Of a stretch of 64,000 nt of DNA, positions 55,939 through 64,000 are shown piece after piece (position 1 is the first letter of the stretch; each line of letters begins with the position of its first letter). Under the pieces are notes generated by a model, which saw only the letters and a list, made by a program, of their open reading frames with translations, did no database searches and had not been told where the DNA came from. Source of the DNA: Gynurincola endophyticus (GTDB lineage Bacteria; Bacteroidota; Bacteroidia; Chitinophagales; Chitinophagaceae); NCBI RefSeq assembly GCF_003991195.1, contig NZ_RCWL01000001.1, positions 186,001-250,000 of the forward strand. The letters run 5' to 3'. The translations under genes were made by a program, and so were the position numbers.

Positions 55939-56454
55939 ATGACAACAATTGAAAAAAAATTAGTAAGACGCGGAAAACTTGTAAATACAGAGCATGTAGA
56001 TACAGTGATCAGAACCTATAAACAAGAGCGTTGGGTTCAAAATTCAGACAGAATTGGTAAAGAGGACTCTCTGAGTGCCTGGTTCGGTCTGGAAGAAATG
56101 GAGCAGTTTATCGCAATGGCTAAACAACACGGCGCAGATGGTATCAAGGTTTATTACGCTGCGTATCCATCTGATTTTGAGGTAGAAGAATACAGAGACC
56201 GTCAAACCGTTGTATTCGTAGGTACTAAAACTTCTAATACAGACTTCGGAGTGGTTAATAAAGACATCTATTTCAAAACAAATGATGGCAGCAGCATCCT
56301 GGCATTCAACTACGGAAATCTTTGTCCTCCGTTCTGCAGAGAAAAAGAAGAAGGTAAAGAAGGAGAAGGCGGATCAGGTATTTTCGAAAACATGGGTCAG
56401 ACAATCGGATTGGCAGTAATCGACAGAGGAGAAAAAGGTATACAAGTAGTATAA
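55939..56454 (+). CDS. Conserved protein of unknown function
   Basis: A 171-residue protein without signal peptide or membrane segment. It has a mixed alpha/beta pattern (AWFGLEEMEQFIAMAKQHGADGIKVYYAAYP), a CPPFC pair near residue 134 and a Gly/Glu-rich loop. The shape resembles small conserved Bacteroidota proteins of unknown function; I cannot name a family. It is divergent from comEC, downstream of the ACGGT cluster, with a terminator behind it. Confidence 0.75.
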   Translation: MTTIEKKLVRRGKLVNTEHVDTVIRTYKQERWVQNSDRIGKEDSLSAWFGLEEMEQFIAMAKQHGADGIKVYYAAYPSDFEVEEYRDRQTVVFVGTKTSNTDFGVVNKDIYFKTNDGSSILAFNYGNLCPPFCREKEEGKEGEGGSGIFENMGQTIGLAVIDRGEKGIQVV

Positions 56455-56467
56455 TTTTAAATACTTT

Positions 56468-56500
56468 AAAAAAGTCTCAGCTTAGCTGGGACTTTTTTTT
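56468..56500 (+). terminator. Intrinsic terminator
   Basis: A stem of AAAAAAGTCTCAGC with GCTGGGACTTTTTT (one G-T pair) around a 3-nt loop, then more T. Confidence 0.9.
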
Positions 56501-56521
56501 ATCTTTCCGAAAATATATCCG

Positions 56522-57151
56522 GTGGGCCTTCATACGTTAATAATTATTTGTGTAACACTGATTTTTTCATTGTTTTTCTGTTTCAGAAAAGATCAGGTGG
56601 GTTATTTAAGATATTTTCCCTTTTTTCTGTTGCTTCAATTATTGATGGAAAGCTATTCGTACTATTTATGGAGTAACTTTCAATCGACTACCACTATTTA
56701 TAATCTTTATACAAATTTTTCGATAGGATTCTATCTGTTTATTTTGCGTGATGCAGTGCAAAGTAAAACAGCAAAGAAATATATGGCAGTGGCCATTTTG
56801 GTGATGGCTGTTTTCTTTGTAAATACCTTGCTCAATAAAAACCCGCTCTTCAATACTTATTCGTACATGCTTGCCTCTACATTTATTATTTCGGCCTGCG
56901 TGTACTATTTATTTGAAATTTTCCGATTTGCCAATAGCCCCAACTTATTAAAAGAATCTGCTTTCTGGATCTGTACTGCTCTCTTGTTTATGTATGTTTC
57001 GGGCTTTATGTTATTATCAACAGCAAATCTGCTCGAGAATGCTTCTATCGAAGTAATCAGAAACCTGAAAATCATACTGAAGATTATTAATTATTTGTTT
57101 TATATATTATTATGTATGGCATTTAGTTGTAGATATATTTTTAAAAGTTAA
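56522..57151 (+). CDS. Integral membrane protein, possibly a sensor partner
   Basis: A 209-residue protein with six or seven hydrophobic segments from about residue 4 to 205 and very short loops. No family motif is recognised. It starts at GTG 56522. The overall form recalls the membrane parts of 7TM-type sensor kinases, and a kinase with a short membrane anchor follows 69 nt downstream, so a sensory role is possible but unproved. Confidence 0.7.
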   Translation: MGLHTLIIICVTLIFSLFFCFRKDQVGYLRYFPFFLLLQLLMESYSYYLWSNFQSTTTIYNLYTNFSIGFYLFILRDAVQSKTAKKYMAVAILVMAVFFVNTLLNKNPLFNTYSYMLASTFIISACVYYLFEIFRFANSPNLLKESAFWICTALLFMYVSGFMLLSTANLLENASIEVIRNLKIILKIINYLFYILLCMAFSCRYIFKS

Positions 57152-57188
57152 TATCAAATCATGTATCCGGGTATCCGTTTTTTTCCGA

Positions 57189-57196
57189 TACCTTTG
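57189..57196 (+). promoter_or_regulatory. -7 box (TACCTTTG) before the kinase gene
   Basis: Exact TAnnTTTG match 24 nt before ATG 57221, giving a short leader. Confidence 0.6.
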
Positions 57197-57220
57197 GATT
57201 CATAAAATATTTTCTTTTCA

Positions 57221-58015
57221 ATGAATACATCAGAAAAAGAGTTATACGCCATTGTTCTAGTGGGTTTTGTACTGGCATTTGTTTTGGTGGTATTCGTTGT
57301 TTCGATTGTATTTTTATATCAACGCAGAAAGCATAAACAGGATAAACTTTTAGCAGAACTAGCCGCACAATACCAGGAAGAATTATTAAGATCGCAATTA
57401 GAGATACAGGAAGAAACGATGAAATCACTTGCCCAGGAATTGCATGATAATATCGGTCAAATGCTTTCAGTTGTAAAACTTTCTCTGGCTATTTTACCGG
57501 TTGAAAAAGAACACCCCGCCGCAGAACCTATAAAATCTGTCAAAACTAACCTGAACCAGGCAATTATAGATCTGGCCAATCTTACGAAAGGATTGCATTC
57601 AGAACGGATTTCAAGAGTCGGTTTAACCGAATCGATGCGATTTGAACTGATAAATTTAGAAAAATCAAACCTTTTGGAAGTTCATTGTGATATAGAAGAA
57701 GAACTAAGTTACCCGGATGAAAAGAAAACGGTGATTGCATTCAGGATTTTCCAGGAGTTATTGAATAACGTTTTGAAACATGCGGAAGCTACTAAACTTG
57801 CGGTAATAGCGAAAAAAGTGGATGATGTTATTAAAATTGTGATGACTGATAACGGAAAAGGTTTTAACTTAGAAGAGAAACAAACTTCGGCTAACTCAAG
57901 TGCCGGATTAGGTTTAAAGAATTTATTTAATAGAGCAAAACTGATAGGAGCGAAACTTGATTATGAAACAGCCGTAGGGAAAGGCACGGTTGTTACCATA
58001 GAGTTACCGCTTTAG
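57221..58015 (+). CDS. NarL-type sensor histidine kinase (HisKA_3)
   Basis: A 264-residue kinase with one N-terminal transmembrane helix (about 12-34), a coiled-coil (about 38-66), a HisKA_3 dimerisation domain with His75 (AQELHDNIGQML) and HATPase_c (LLNNVLKHAEAT, DNGKGFN, SSAGLGLKNLFNRAK). It has no periplasmic sensor domain, so it may receive a signal from a partner protein. The response regulator follows 25 nt on. Confidence 0.92.
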   Translation: MNTSEKELYAIVLVGFVLAFVLVVFVVSIVFLYQRRKHKQDKLLAELAAQYQEELLRSQLEIQEETMKSLAQELHDNIGQMLSVVKLSLAILPVEKEHPAAEPIKSVKTNLNQAIIDLANLTKGLHSERISRVGLTESMRFELINLEKSNLLEVHCDIEEELSYPDEKKTVIAFRIFQELLNNVLKHAEATKLAVIAKKVDDVIKIVMTDNGKGFNLEEKQTSANSSAGLGLKNLFNRAKLIGAKLDYETAVGKGTVVTIELPL

Positions 58016-58040
58016 ACTAAAATGGTTGAAATTTGATCAA

Positions 58041-58700
58041 ATGGGTGTGACAAAAGAAAAATTTCAAGTAGCTATTGCCGATGATCACACGCTGATGCGT
58101 GGTGCTTTAGCGACCTTGATCAATTCGTTAGACAATTACAATATTGTTTTTGAAGCCAGCAGTGGTAAAGGAATTAAAGAGAAAATTTCTCAGCATATCA
58201 TTCCCGACATTGTTTTGTTGGATGTAAATATGCCTGATATGGACGGCTATGAAACCGTTAGCTGGATTCATAAAAATTATCCTCAGATCAAAGTGCTGGC
58301 GTTATCCATGTCGAATGAAGAAAGTACAATCATTCGGATGCTGAAACTGGGCGCTAAGGGATACATTATGAAAAACGCCGAACCGGAAGAGTTAAAACTG
58401 GCTTTAGATTCCGTTATCCAGAAAAACTTTTACCTCTCTGAGTTTATTTCCGGTAAAATTATCTCCGGTCTGCATAACAATGCCGATAAGCTGGATGAGC
58501 AGATTGTACTGAATGATAAAGAGAAAGAATTTTTGCAATGGGTTTGTACTGAAATGACTTATAAAGAAATTGCAGCAAAAATGTTTGTTTCGCCCAGAAC
58601 TGTTGAGGATTATAGAAATGCACTTTTCGATAAAACAAAAGTGAAAACGAGAGTCGGATTGGTACTCTATGCAATAAAAAATAATTTGGTGGATCTGTAA
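58041..58700 (+). CDS. NarL/LuxR-type response regulator
   Basis: A 219-residue regulator: receiver domain with phospho-acceptor Asp61 (VLLDVNMPD) and Lys in GYIMKNAEP, and a LuxR HTH (EMTYKEIAAKMFVSPRTVEDYRNALFDKT). I start at ATG 58041; TTG 58026 is possible. It is cotranscribed with the kinase gene. Confidence 0.92.
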   Translation: MGVTKEKFQVAIADDHTLMRGALATLINSLDNYNIVFEASSGKGIKEKISQHIIPDIVLLDVNMPDMDGYETVSWIHKNYPQIKVLALSMSNEESTIIRMLKLGAKGYIMKNAEPEELKLALDSVIQKNFYLSEFISGKIISGLHNNADKLDEQIVLNDKEKEFLQWVCTEMTYKEIAAKMFVSPRTVEDYRNALFDKTKVKTRVGLVLYAIKNNLVDL

Positions 58701-58763
58701 ATGTAGAATGGAGGTTGCCTATGGTTATTTCTTCTATGTTTGACAGATTAAATATTTTCATAA

Positions 58764-58797
58764 AAAAATCCCCGACAATTATGTCGGGGATTTTTAT
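58764..58797. terminator. Bidirectional terminator
   Basis: A perfect 14-bp stem (58764-58777 with 58782-58795), 4-nt loop, with A and T runs, between convergent genes. Confidence 0.92.
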
Positions 58798-58801
58798 TTT
58801 A

Positions 58802-61624
58802 CTATTTCGATAAGTGCATTGATCTTTCTCTGTATAACTGGCGGAAGTAAGGATCTTTTAAATCTTTGATGAAACGGATCGCTTCACCGGTTGATTTCAT
58901 TTCTGGTCCTAACTCTTTATTCACCCCGGGGAATTTTTCAAAACTGAATACAGGTTCTTTAATGGCGTATCCCTGTAAGTTTTTAGAAAAAGTAAATTCT
59001 TTCAGTTTTTTTGCTCCCAGCATTACTTTAGTAGCAACGTTTAAATAAGGGATCTGGTAAGCTTTTGCAATAAACGGTGTTGTTCTTGAAGCTCTCGGAT
59101 TAGCTTCGATTACATATACTTTACCGTCTTTGATCGCAAACTGAATATTGATTAAGCCGCGGATGTTTAACTCGAAAGCAATTTTGCGGGCATATTCTTC
59201 CATTGTTTCCACTACCATCGGAGACAGGTTAAATTGCGGCAAAACCGCGTTACTGTCGCCAGAGTGAATACCGGCAGGTTCAATATGCTCCATTACTCCC
59301 ATAATGTGAACATCGTCGCCGTCGCAGATAGCGTCTACTTCTGCTTCCTGACAACGGTCAAGGAAATGGTCGATCAGGATTTTGTTACCCGGAATATGTT
59401 TCAATAAACTTACTACTGCACTTTCAAGTTCTTCGTCGTTGATAACGATTCTCATTCTTTGTCCGCCTAATACATAACTAGGGCGAACGAGTACGGGATA
59501 TCCTACTCTGTTGGCTACTTCAATGGCATCATCTACGTTATAAGCGGTTCCGTAATCAGGGTAAGGAATATTTAATTCTTTTAACATGTCGCTGAAACGA
59601 CCACGATCTTCAGCAATATCCATGTTTTCGAAGCTGGTTCCGATGATTTTGATTCCTTTTTCATTCAGGCGTTCAGCCAGTTTTAAAGCTGTTTGTCCAC
59701 CTAACTGTACAATCACACCTTCAGGTTTTTCCAGTTCAATGATTTCCCACAAATGTTCCCAGAAAACGGGCTCGAAGTATAATTTATCGGCCATATCGAA
59801 GTCGGTACTAACTGTTTCAGGGTTACAGTTTACCATAATAGCTTCATATCCGCATTCTTTCAGTGCTAACAGGCCGTGCACACAGCAGTAGTCGAACTCG
59901 ATACCTTGTCCGATTCTGTTAGGACCTGAGCCTAATACGATTACTTTCTTTTTATTGCTTACTTTACTTTCGTTGTAGTTACCGTTTTCGAAAGTTGAAT
60001 AGAAATAAGGAGTTTTTGCTTCGAATTCTGCGCTACAGGTATCTACCATTTTGAATACTCTGGTAATTCCTGCTGCTTTACGTTTTTCGTATACTTTTTC
60101 GTCGTTGCCATCTTGCATGATCAACGAGATTTGCTGATCGCTGAATCCTAAGAATTTTGCATCTTTCAGCAATTCTGTAGGAAGGTTTTCAAGTTTGTGT
60201 TTAGCGATCTCTTTTTCCATATCAACGATTTTTTGAATTTCGTTGATAAACCAACGGTCGATGCCGGTGGCTTTGTGGATGGTATTGATAGAAACTCCTT
60301 GCATTAAAGCATCTTTGATGCGGAAAATTCTATCCCATTTCGGCGTTTTGATATATTCGATAATATCATCAGCCTTCATAATATTTTTAGTGTAGTTACC
60401 TAAACCTACCGCATTGTTTTCTAAACTTTGACAAGCTTTTTGGATAGCTTCTGCGAAACTTCTGCCGATAGACATTACTTCTCCTACCGATTTCATCTGT
60501 AATCCTAGGGTATCGTTTGACCCCTTGAATTTATCGAAGTTCCAGCGTGGCATTTTTACGATGACGTAATCTAATGCCGGTTCAAAATAGGCTGAAGTGC
60601 TTTGAGTGATTTGGTTTTTCAGTTCATCCAGGTTGTAACCGATCGCTAATTTAGAAGCTATTTTAGCGATAGGATAACCGGTTGCTTTAGAAGCCAATGC
60701 AGAAGACCGGCTTACGCGCGGGTTAATTTCTACAGAAATGATTTTCTCGGTAGCCGGATCCATTGCAAACTGAACGTTACAACCGCCTGCAAAATTTCCG
60801 AGGCTACGCATCATTAAGATAGCTTTGTTACGCATTTCCTGGAAAGCGGTATCGCTTAATGTCATTGCCGGAGCAACGGTGATAGAATCACCTGTGTGAA
60901 CCCCCATCGGGTCTACGTTTTCTACCGTACAAATGATCGCAACGTTATCGTTTTTATCTCTTAAAAGTTCTAATTCGTACTCTTTCCAGCCTAATACTGC
61001 TTTTTCAACTAATACTTCGTGAATGGGAGATGCTTTTAAACCTTTTTCAAGGGCAGCTTCCAATTCGCTTTTATCGTGTACAAATCCGCCACCGGAACCG
61101 CCTAAAGTGAAAGAAGGGCGAATTACCAAAGGAAAACCGATTTCCTGGGCGAACTCTTTACCTTCTAATAAGGAGTTGGCAACTCTGGAAGGTGCTACAG
61201 GAACTCCGACTCTTACCATTAATTGTCTGAATTTCTCACGATCCTCTGCAGTATCAATGGCATCTACATCCACACCGATCATTTGCACATTGTACTTTTC
61301 CCAGATTCCTAATTCAGCCGCTTCTTTAGCAAGGTTGAGTGCGGTTTGACCACCCATGGTGGGTAAAACAGAATCAATCTCATTTTCCTGTAAAATTTGT
61401 TCGATACTCTCTACAGTCAGTGGTAGGAGGTAAACTTTATCTGCCATCATAGGGTCTGTCATGATGGTAGCAGGATTACTATTAATAAGGGTAACTTTAA
61501 TTCCTTCTTCCCTTAAGCTTCTTGCGGCCTGAGAGCCAGAGTAATCAAACTCGCAAGCTTGTCCAATAACAATGGGTCCGGAACCGATAATTAAAACTGA
61601 CTGAATAGAGGTGTCTTTGGGCAT
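58802..61624 (-). CDS. carB: Carbamoyl-phosphate synthase large subunit
   Basis: A 940-residue enzyme that makes carbamoyl phosphate for arginine and pyrimidine synthesis. Both ATP-grasp halves are present (IGSGPIVIGQACEFDYSG at about 12-29 and GSGPNRIGQGIEFDYCC at about 565-581) with the oligomerisation domain between them. It ends after the second synthetase half and lacks the C-terminal MGS-like allosteric domain of about 130 residues; shortened CarB proteins are known in Bacteroidota. No carA is adjacent. It is preceded by a -7 box 70 nt upstream. Confidence 0.96.
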   Translation of the reverse strand: MPKDTSIQSVLIIGSGPIVIGQACEFDYSGSQAARSLREEGIKVTLINSNPATIMTDPMMADKVYLLPLTVESIEQILQENEIDSVLPTMGGQTALNLAKEAAELGIWEKYNVQMIGVDVDAIDTAEDREKFRQLMVRVGVPVAPSRVANSLLEGKEFAQEIGFPLVIRPSFTLGGSGGGFVHDKSELEAALEKGLKASPIHEVLVEKAVLGWKEYELELLRDKNDNVAIICTVENVDPMGVHTGDSITVAPAMTLSDTAFQEMRNKAILMMRSLGNFAGGCNVQFAMDPATEKIISVEINPRVSRSSALASKATGYPIAKIASKLAIGYNLDELKNQITQSTSAYFEPALDYVIVKMPRWNFDKFKGSNDTLGLQMKSVGEVMSIGRSFAEAIQKACQSLENNAVGLGNYTKNIMKADDIIEYIKTPKWDRIFRIKDALMQGVSINTIHKATGIDRWFINEIQKIVDMEKEIAKHKLENLPTELLKDAKFLGFSDQQISLIMQDGNDEKVYEKRKAAGITRVFKMVDTCSAEFEAKTPYFYSTFENGNYNESKVSNKKKVIVLGSGPNRIGQGIEFDYCCVHGLLALKECGYEAIMVNCNPETVSTDFDMADKLYFEPVFWEHLWEIIELEKPEGVIVQLGGQTALKLAERLNEKGIKIIGTSFENMDIAEDRGRFSDMLKELNIPYPDYGTAYNVDDAIEVANRVGYPVLVRPSYVLGGQRMRIVINDEELESAVVSLLKHIPGNKILIDHFLDRCQEAEVDAICDGDDVHIMGVMEHIEPAGIHSGDSNAVLPQFNLSPMVVETMEEYARKIAFELNIRGLINIQFAIKDGKVYVIEANPRASRTTPFIAKAYQIPYLNVATKVMLGAKKLKEFTFSKNLQGYAIKEPVFSFEKFPGVNKELGPEMKSTGEAIRFIKDLKDPYFRQLYRERSMHLSK

Positions 61625-61693
61625 CTTCCTAAAAGCTGTTTTTTAAACCTATTTAAAAATGAGTCTTTGGCGTTTGTCGATTGACAAATTGCG

Positions 61694-61701
61694 CAAAAGT
61701 A
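61694..61701 (-). promoter_or_regulatory. -7 box (TACTTTTG) for carB
   Basis: Exact TAnnTTTG match 69 nt before the carB ATG, giving a leader of about 60 nt. Confidence 0.6.
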
Positions 61702-61763
61702 ATTCAGTATGCTGACTTTTACCCCTATTTTTTCATAAAATTTAATAAAATTTTTACCCGGAC

Positions 61764-61797
61764 ATAAAAAAAGCCCTGAGTACAAATGACTCAGAGC
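61764..61797 (-). terminator. Terminator for the small membrane protein gene
   Basis: A 9-bp stem (61773-61781 with 61789-61797, one mismatch) followed on the minus strand by seven or more T. Confidence 0.8.
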
Positions 61798-61823
61798 CTG
61801 AATTGCTAGCCTTTAGAATATAT

Positions 61824-62030
61824 TTAAGAGGTATGATACGTGTTTATTTCAATATCATCTAATCTTATATCGCCATTCTGCTGATATAACTTAGCTTGTT
61901 GTTTCTCAGTAAAATACGATTTAATCTTGAAGTTGAATTTATCTTTTGCAACATCACCTTTAACCATGCCTACCAAAAAGCCGGTTAAGTAAATTCCAAC
62001 CCCAGCCATTCTTTGAATCATTTTTTTCAT
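61824..62030 (-). CDS. Small membrane protein of unknown function
   Basis: A 68-residue protein with an N-terminal hydrophobic segment (about 8-24, GVGIYLTGFLVGMV) between basic residues and a polar C-terminal half. It has its own terminator. Probably inner membrane; no family recognised. Confidence 0.55.
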   Translation of the reverse strand: MKKMIQRMAGVGIYLTGFLVGMVKGDVAKDKFNFKIKSYFTEKQQAKLYQQNGDIRLDDIEINTYHTS

Positions 62031-62297
62031 AGCTTAAAATTTTTGTGGTGAGGGCCTATACAAACTAAGACAACCTTCATTTTAAAAATGCTGTTCGATA
62101 CGCCAATTTTTTTTTATTTGTTCCATTTACATGCCTAAAATTTAGTGGCGGTATTAATTTATAGTTAAAACAATTATTTATAAGAGCCTAATCAGTGGCT
62201 TTGTGACCGAAAACGGGCAAAAAAGATAACTTTTATAAAAGAAACTCGCTCATTACTGATTAGTAATTAGTTTTGCTCTAATCATAAAAGAATCGTT

Positions 62298-63980
62298 GTG
62301 AGAAGAATCTTCAGTTTTTGCCTGTTGTTTGGTCTGGTTGCCGAGTCATTTGCTCAGGGGTATTATAGAAATCCGACAGATTTGCCGATGTTGCTGAGTG
62401 GTAATTTCGGGGAATTGCGCCCCAATCATTATCACATGGGTTTAGATATTAAAACGGCAGCTGTTGAAAATAAGCCGATTTATGCAGCAGCAGACGGCTT
62501 TGTTTCGAGAATAAAGGTGGAGCCCGGTGGCTATGGTAGAGCAATTTACATTCAGCATCCCAACGGAACCACTACACTTTATGCGCATTTGAATGATTTT
62601 AATCCTTCTTTGGAAAAATGGGTTAAAGAACAGCAATACCAGCAACAGTCCTGGGCGATTGACCTGTATCCCGATGAAAATATGTTTCCCTTAAAGAAAG
62701 GCAACTTTATTGCCTATAGCGGTAATACCGGCGGCTCGCTTGCACCGCACCTGCATTTTGAAATCAGAGATACAAAGGATGGTTTTAATCTGAACCCTTT
62801 ATTATATCAGTTTCCGGTTGAAGACAAAATTGCGCCGATGGTAACAAGGTTGGCGATATACGACAAATCATTGTCTACTTATGAACAACAGCCAGTCATT
62901 ATTGCGGTGAAAAATGCAGGTAGCAACAGATATATCACACAGCCTGGAGTGGTGAAAGTGAATGCGAAAAAAATCGTACTGGGTTTTTCTGCTTACGATA
63001 CACATAATAACTCGCACAATAAAAATGGTATTTACAGAGCGCAGTTATTTTTGAATGGATTACCGGATATTTCATTTTTGATGGACAGTATTCATTATGA
63101 GGATACACGCTATATGAACGCACATATTGATTATAAAACGGCTACTACCCGGTCAAACTGGATTCATCAGCTTTTTCAGTTACCTGGATATTATCCGAAT
63201 TCAATTTATCGTACAGATAACGGAACCGGTACGATTGATTTAAGTGATGGTAAAGAACATGCAGTAAAAATTGAAATTAGTGATGCCTACAAAAATAAAT
63301 CGGTAATAGAAACCAGGCTACAATTCAGCGGGGTTGAAAAGAGAGCCGCAACTGCATCCGGAAAAATGTTTTATCCGGATATGTTAGACGGTTTTGAAGC
63401 ACCGAATTGTGAGTTTTTCATTGGAGAAAAATGTTTATATGAAGCTACTCCTATCGACTATGCAGAATTGAAGGCGACAGATTCAAATGCGGTATCAGCG
63501 ATGCACAAAATAGGCCAGTCATATATCCCGCTCCAAACAAAATTTCTGGTTCGCGTAAAACCAACCCGTGGGGTAGAGAACAGTTTAAGGTCTAAAACGT
63601 TAATGTTATGGACCAGTGGTACAAAAAAAGCTGCAGAAAAAGTAAACTGGAATCAGGACTGGGCTTCGGCGCAATTCAGGGATTTTGGCAATTATCAATT
63701 GGTATTGGATACGGTTGCTCCTGTTGTTAAATTTAATTTTGCAGAGGGAAGTAGCCAGGCGGGGCGTAAATCAATCAGCTTTAACGTGTCGGATAAATAT
63801 GGTTATGCTAAAGTGGTTGCCACAATCGATAATCAATGGATATGTTTTACGAATGATAAATACCGTGCGTTTGTGTACAAATTTGATGAGCATTGTTTAC
63901 CGGGCGAGCACGAATTAAAAGTAATCGCTACAGATCTGGTAGGAAATACCACTACTGCAACGATAAAATTTGTTAGATAA
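62298..63980 (+). CDS. M23 family metallopeptidase
   Basis: A 560-residue exported peptidase with a signal peptide (1-20, cleavage near SFAQ-GY). The M23 domain occupies about residues 30-175, with zinc ligands His and Asp in HYHMGLDIK and the HLHFE motif near 150. The remaining 380 residues are beta-rich and unassigned. It probably cuts cell-wall cross-links. It starts at GTG 62298; no ATG is near the signal peptide. Confidence 0.92.
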   Translation: MRRIFSFCLLFGLVAESFAQGYYRNPTDLPMLLSGNFGELRPNHYHMGLDIKTAAVENKPIYAAADGFVSRIKVEPGGYGRAIYIQHPNGTTTLYAHLNDFNPSLEKWVKEQQYQQQSWAIDLYPDENMFPLKKGNFIAYSGNTGGSLAPHLHFEIRDTKDGFNLNPLLYQFPVEDKIAPMVTRLAIYDKSLSTYEQQPVIIAVKNAGSNRYITQPGVVKVNAKKIVLGFSAYDTHNNSHNKNGIYRAQLFLNGLPDISFLMDSIHYEDTRYMNAHIDYKTATTRSNWIHQLFQLPGYYPNSIYRTDNGTGTIDLSDGKEHAVKIEISDAYKNKSVIETRLQFSGVEKRAATASGKMFYPDMLDGFEAPNCEFFIGEKCLYEATPIDYAELKATDSNAVSAMHKIGQSYIPLQTKFLVRVKPTRGVENSLRSKTLMLWTSGTKKAAEKVNWNQDWASAQFRDFGNYQLVLDTVAPVVKFNFAEGSSQAGRKSISFNVSDKYGYAKVVATIDNQWICFTNDKYRAFVYKFDEHCLPGEHELKVIATDLVGNTTTATIKFVR

Positions 63981-64000
63981 TGATACAAGAAGGAATGAAA
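63980..64000 (+). CDS. Start of the next gene (cut by the window end)
   Basis: An ATG overlaps the M23 stop codon (TAATG), giving MIQEGMK before the edge. The start resembles that of Bcp-type peroxiredoxins, but seven residues are far too few to decide. Confidence 0.4.

Noticed and set aside
58459-58761. Long antisense open frames such as this one and those opposite carB, purH and ricT
   Set aside because: They overlap well-supported genes, have no family likeness and no promoter or start context.
1-64000. Genome-wide use of genetic code 4 (UGA=Trp everywhere)
   Set aside because: About 55 genes use only TGG for Trp, and TGA acts as a stop at 4995. A fully reassigned AT-rich genome should show TGA in most genes.
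1-64000. tRNA or rRNA genes, including a suppressor tRNA with UCA anticodon
   Set aside because: I looked through the longer gene-free stretches by eye and saw no cloverleaf-like segment or CCA end; a tRNA search program would be needed to exclude one.

Overview
The window reads as chromosomal DNA of an AT-rich Bacteroidota, most likely family Chitinophagaceae. Evidence: a SusC/SusD pair, the gliding genes gldE and gldD beside mutY and ssb, a CarB without the C-terminal regulatory domain, a 31-residue AURKAIP1/COX24-type protein, TAnnTTTG promoter boxes and no clear Shine-Dalgarno sites. No rRNA, tRNA, IS element, prophage or CRISPR array was seen.

Layout. 1-4.3 kb: SusC (5' end outside the window), SusD-like lipoprotein and a PepSY membrane protein. 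4.4-8 kb: DUF1415 protein, a secreted protein, a 2-hydroxyacid dehydrogenase and an MFS transporter. 8.3-14.5 kb: a complete SUF iron-sulfur operon (sufA, B, C, D, S, E and sufT-like). 14.7-21.2 kb: AraC regulator, PAS histidine kinase, OmpR-type two-component pair and a TPR protein. 21.2-28.8 kb (minus strand): SDR, acyl-CoA synthetase, TPR lipoprotein-like protein, DUF1015, serC, an S1/P1-type zinc hydrolase and DUF502. 28.9-35.2 kb: AIM24-like protein, RicT, HolB, glutathione peroxidase and a beta-helix lipoprotein. 35.2-37.3 kb: comF and radA. 37.8-50.9 kb: YugP-like protease, TraB/GumN, LuxR, the rng-COX24-TPR-HU operon, and mutY-ssb-gldE-gldD-DUF3109-LUD-deacetylase. 50.9-64 kb: EamA, purH, comEC, a signalling cluster, carB and an M23 peptidase.

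The most unusual observation is that three genes (the S1/P1-type hydrolase at 27195-28091, comF at 35233-35928 and comEC at 53493-55409) are each one continuous reading frame over full family length, interrupted only by TGA codons: 6, 2 and 5 respectively, 13 in all. None of the three has a premature TAA or TAG or a frameshift. At least six of the TGAs fall where the families carry a conserved tryptophan, and the active-site residues are retained. The other roughly 55 genes have no internal TGA, and only two of them end in TGA (39 TAA, 14 TAG). I infer that UGA is read as Trp, at least part of the time, in a small gene set that includes two DNA-uptake genes. Coordinated decay is the alternative.

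Two other themes stand out. Ten ACGGT boxes, mostly in inverted pairs, lie between comEC and the divergent gene at 55939, together with two terminator-like hairpins facing the minus strand. Several genes also have the TAnnTTTG box only 5-6 nt before the start codon, implying leaderless mRNAs; this allowed correction of several start sites.
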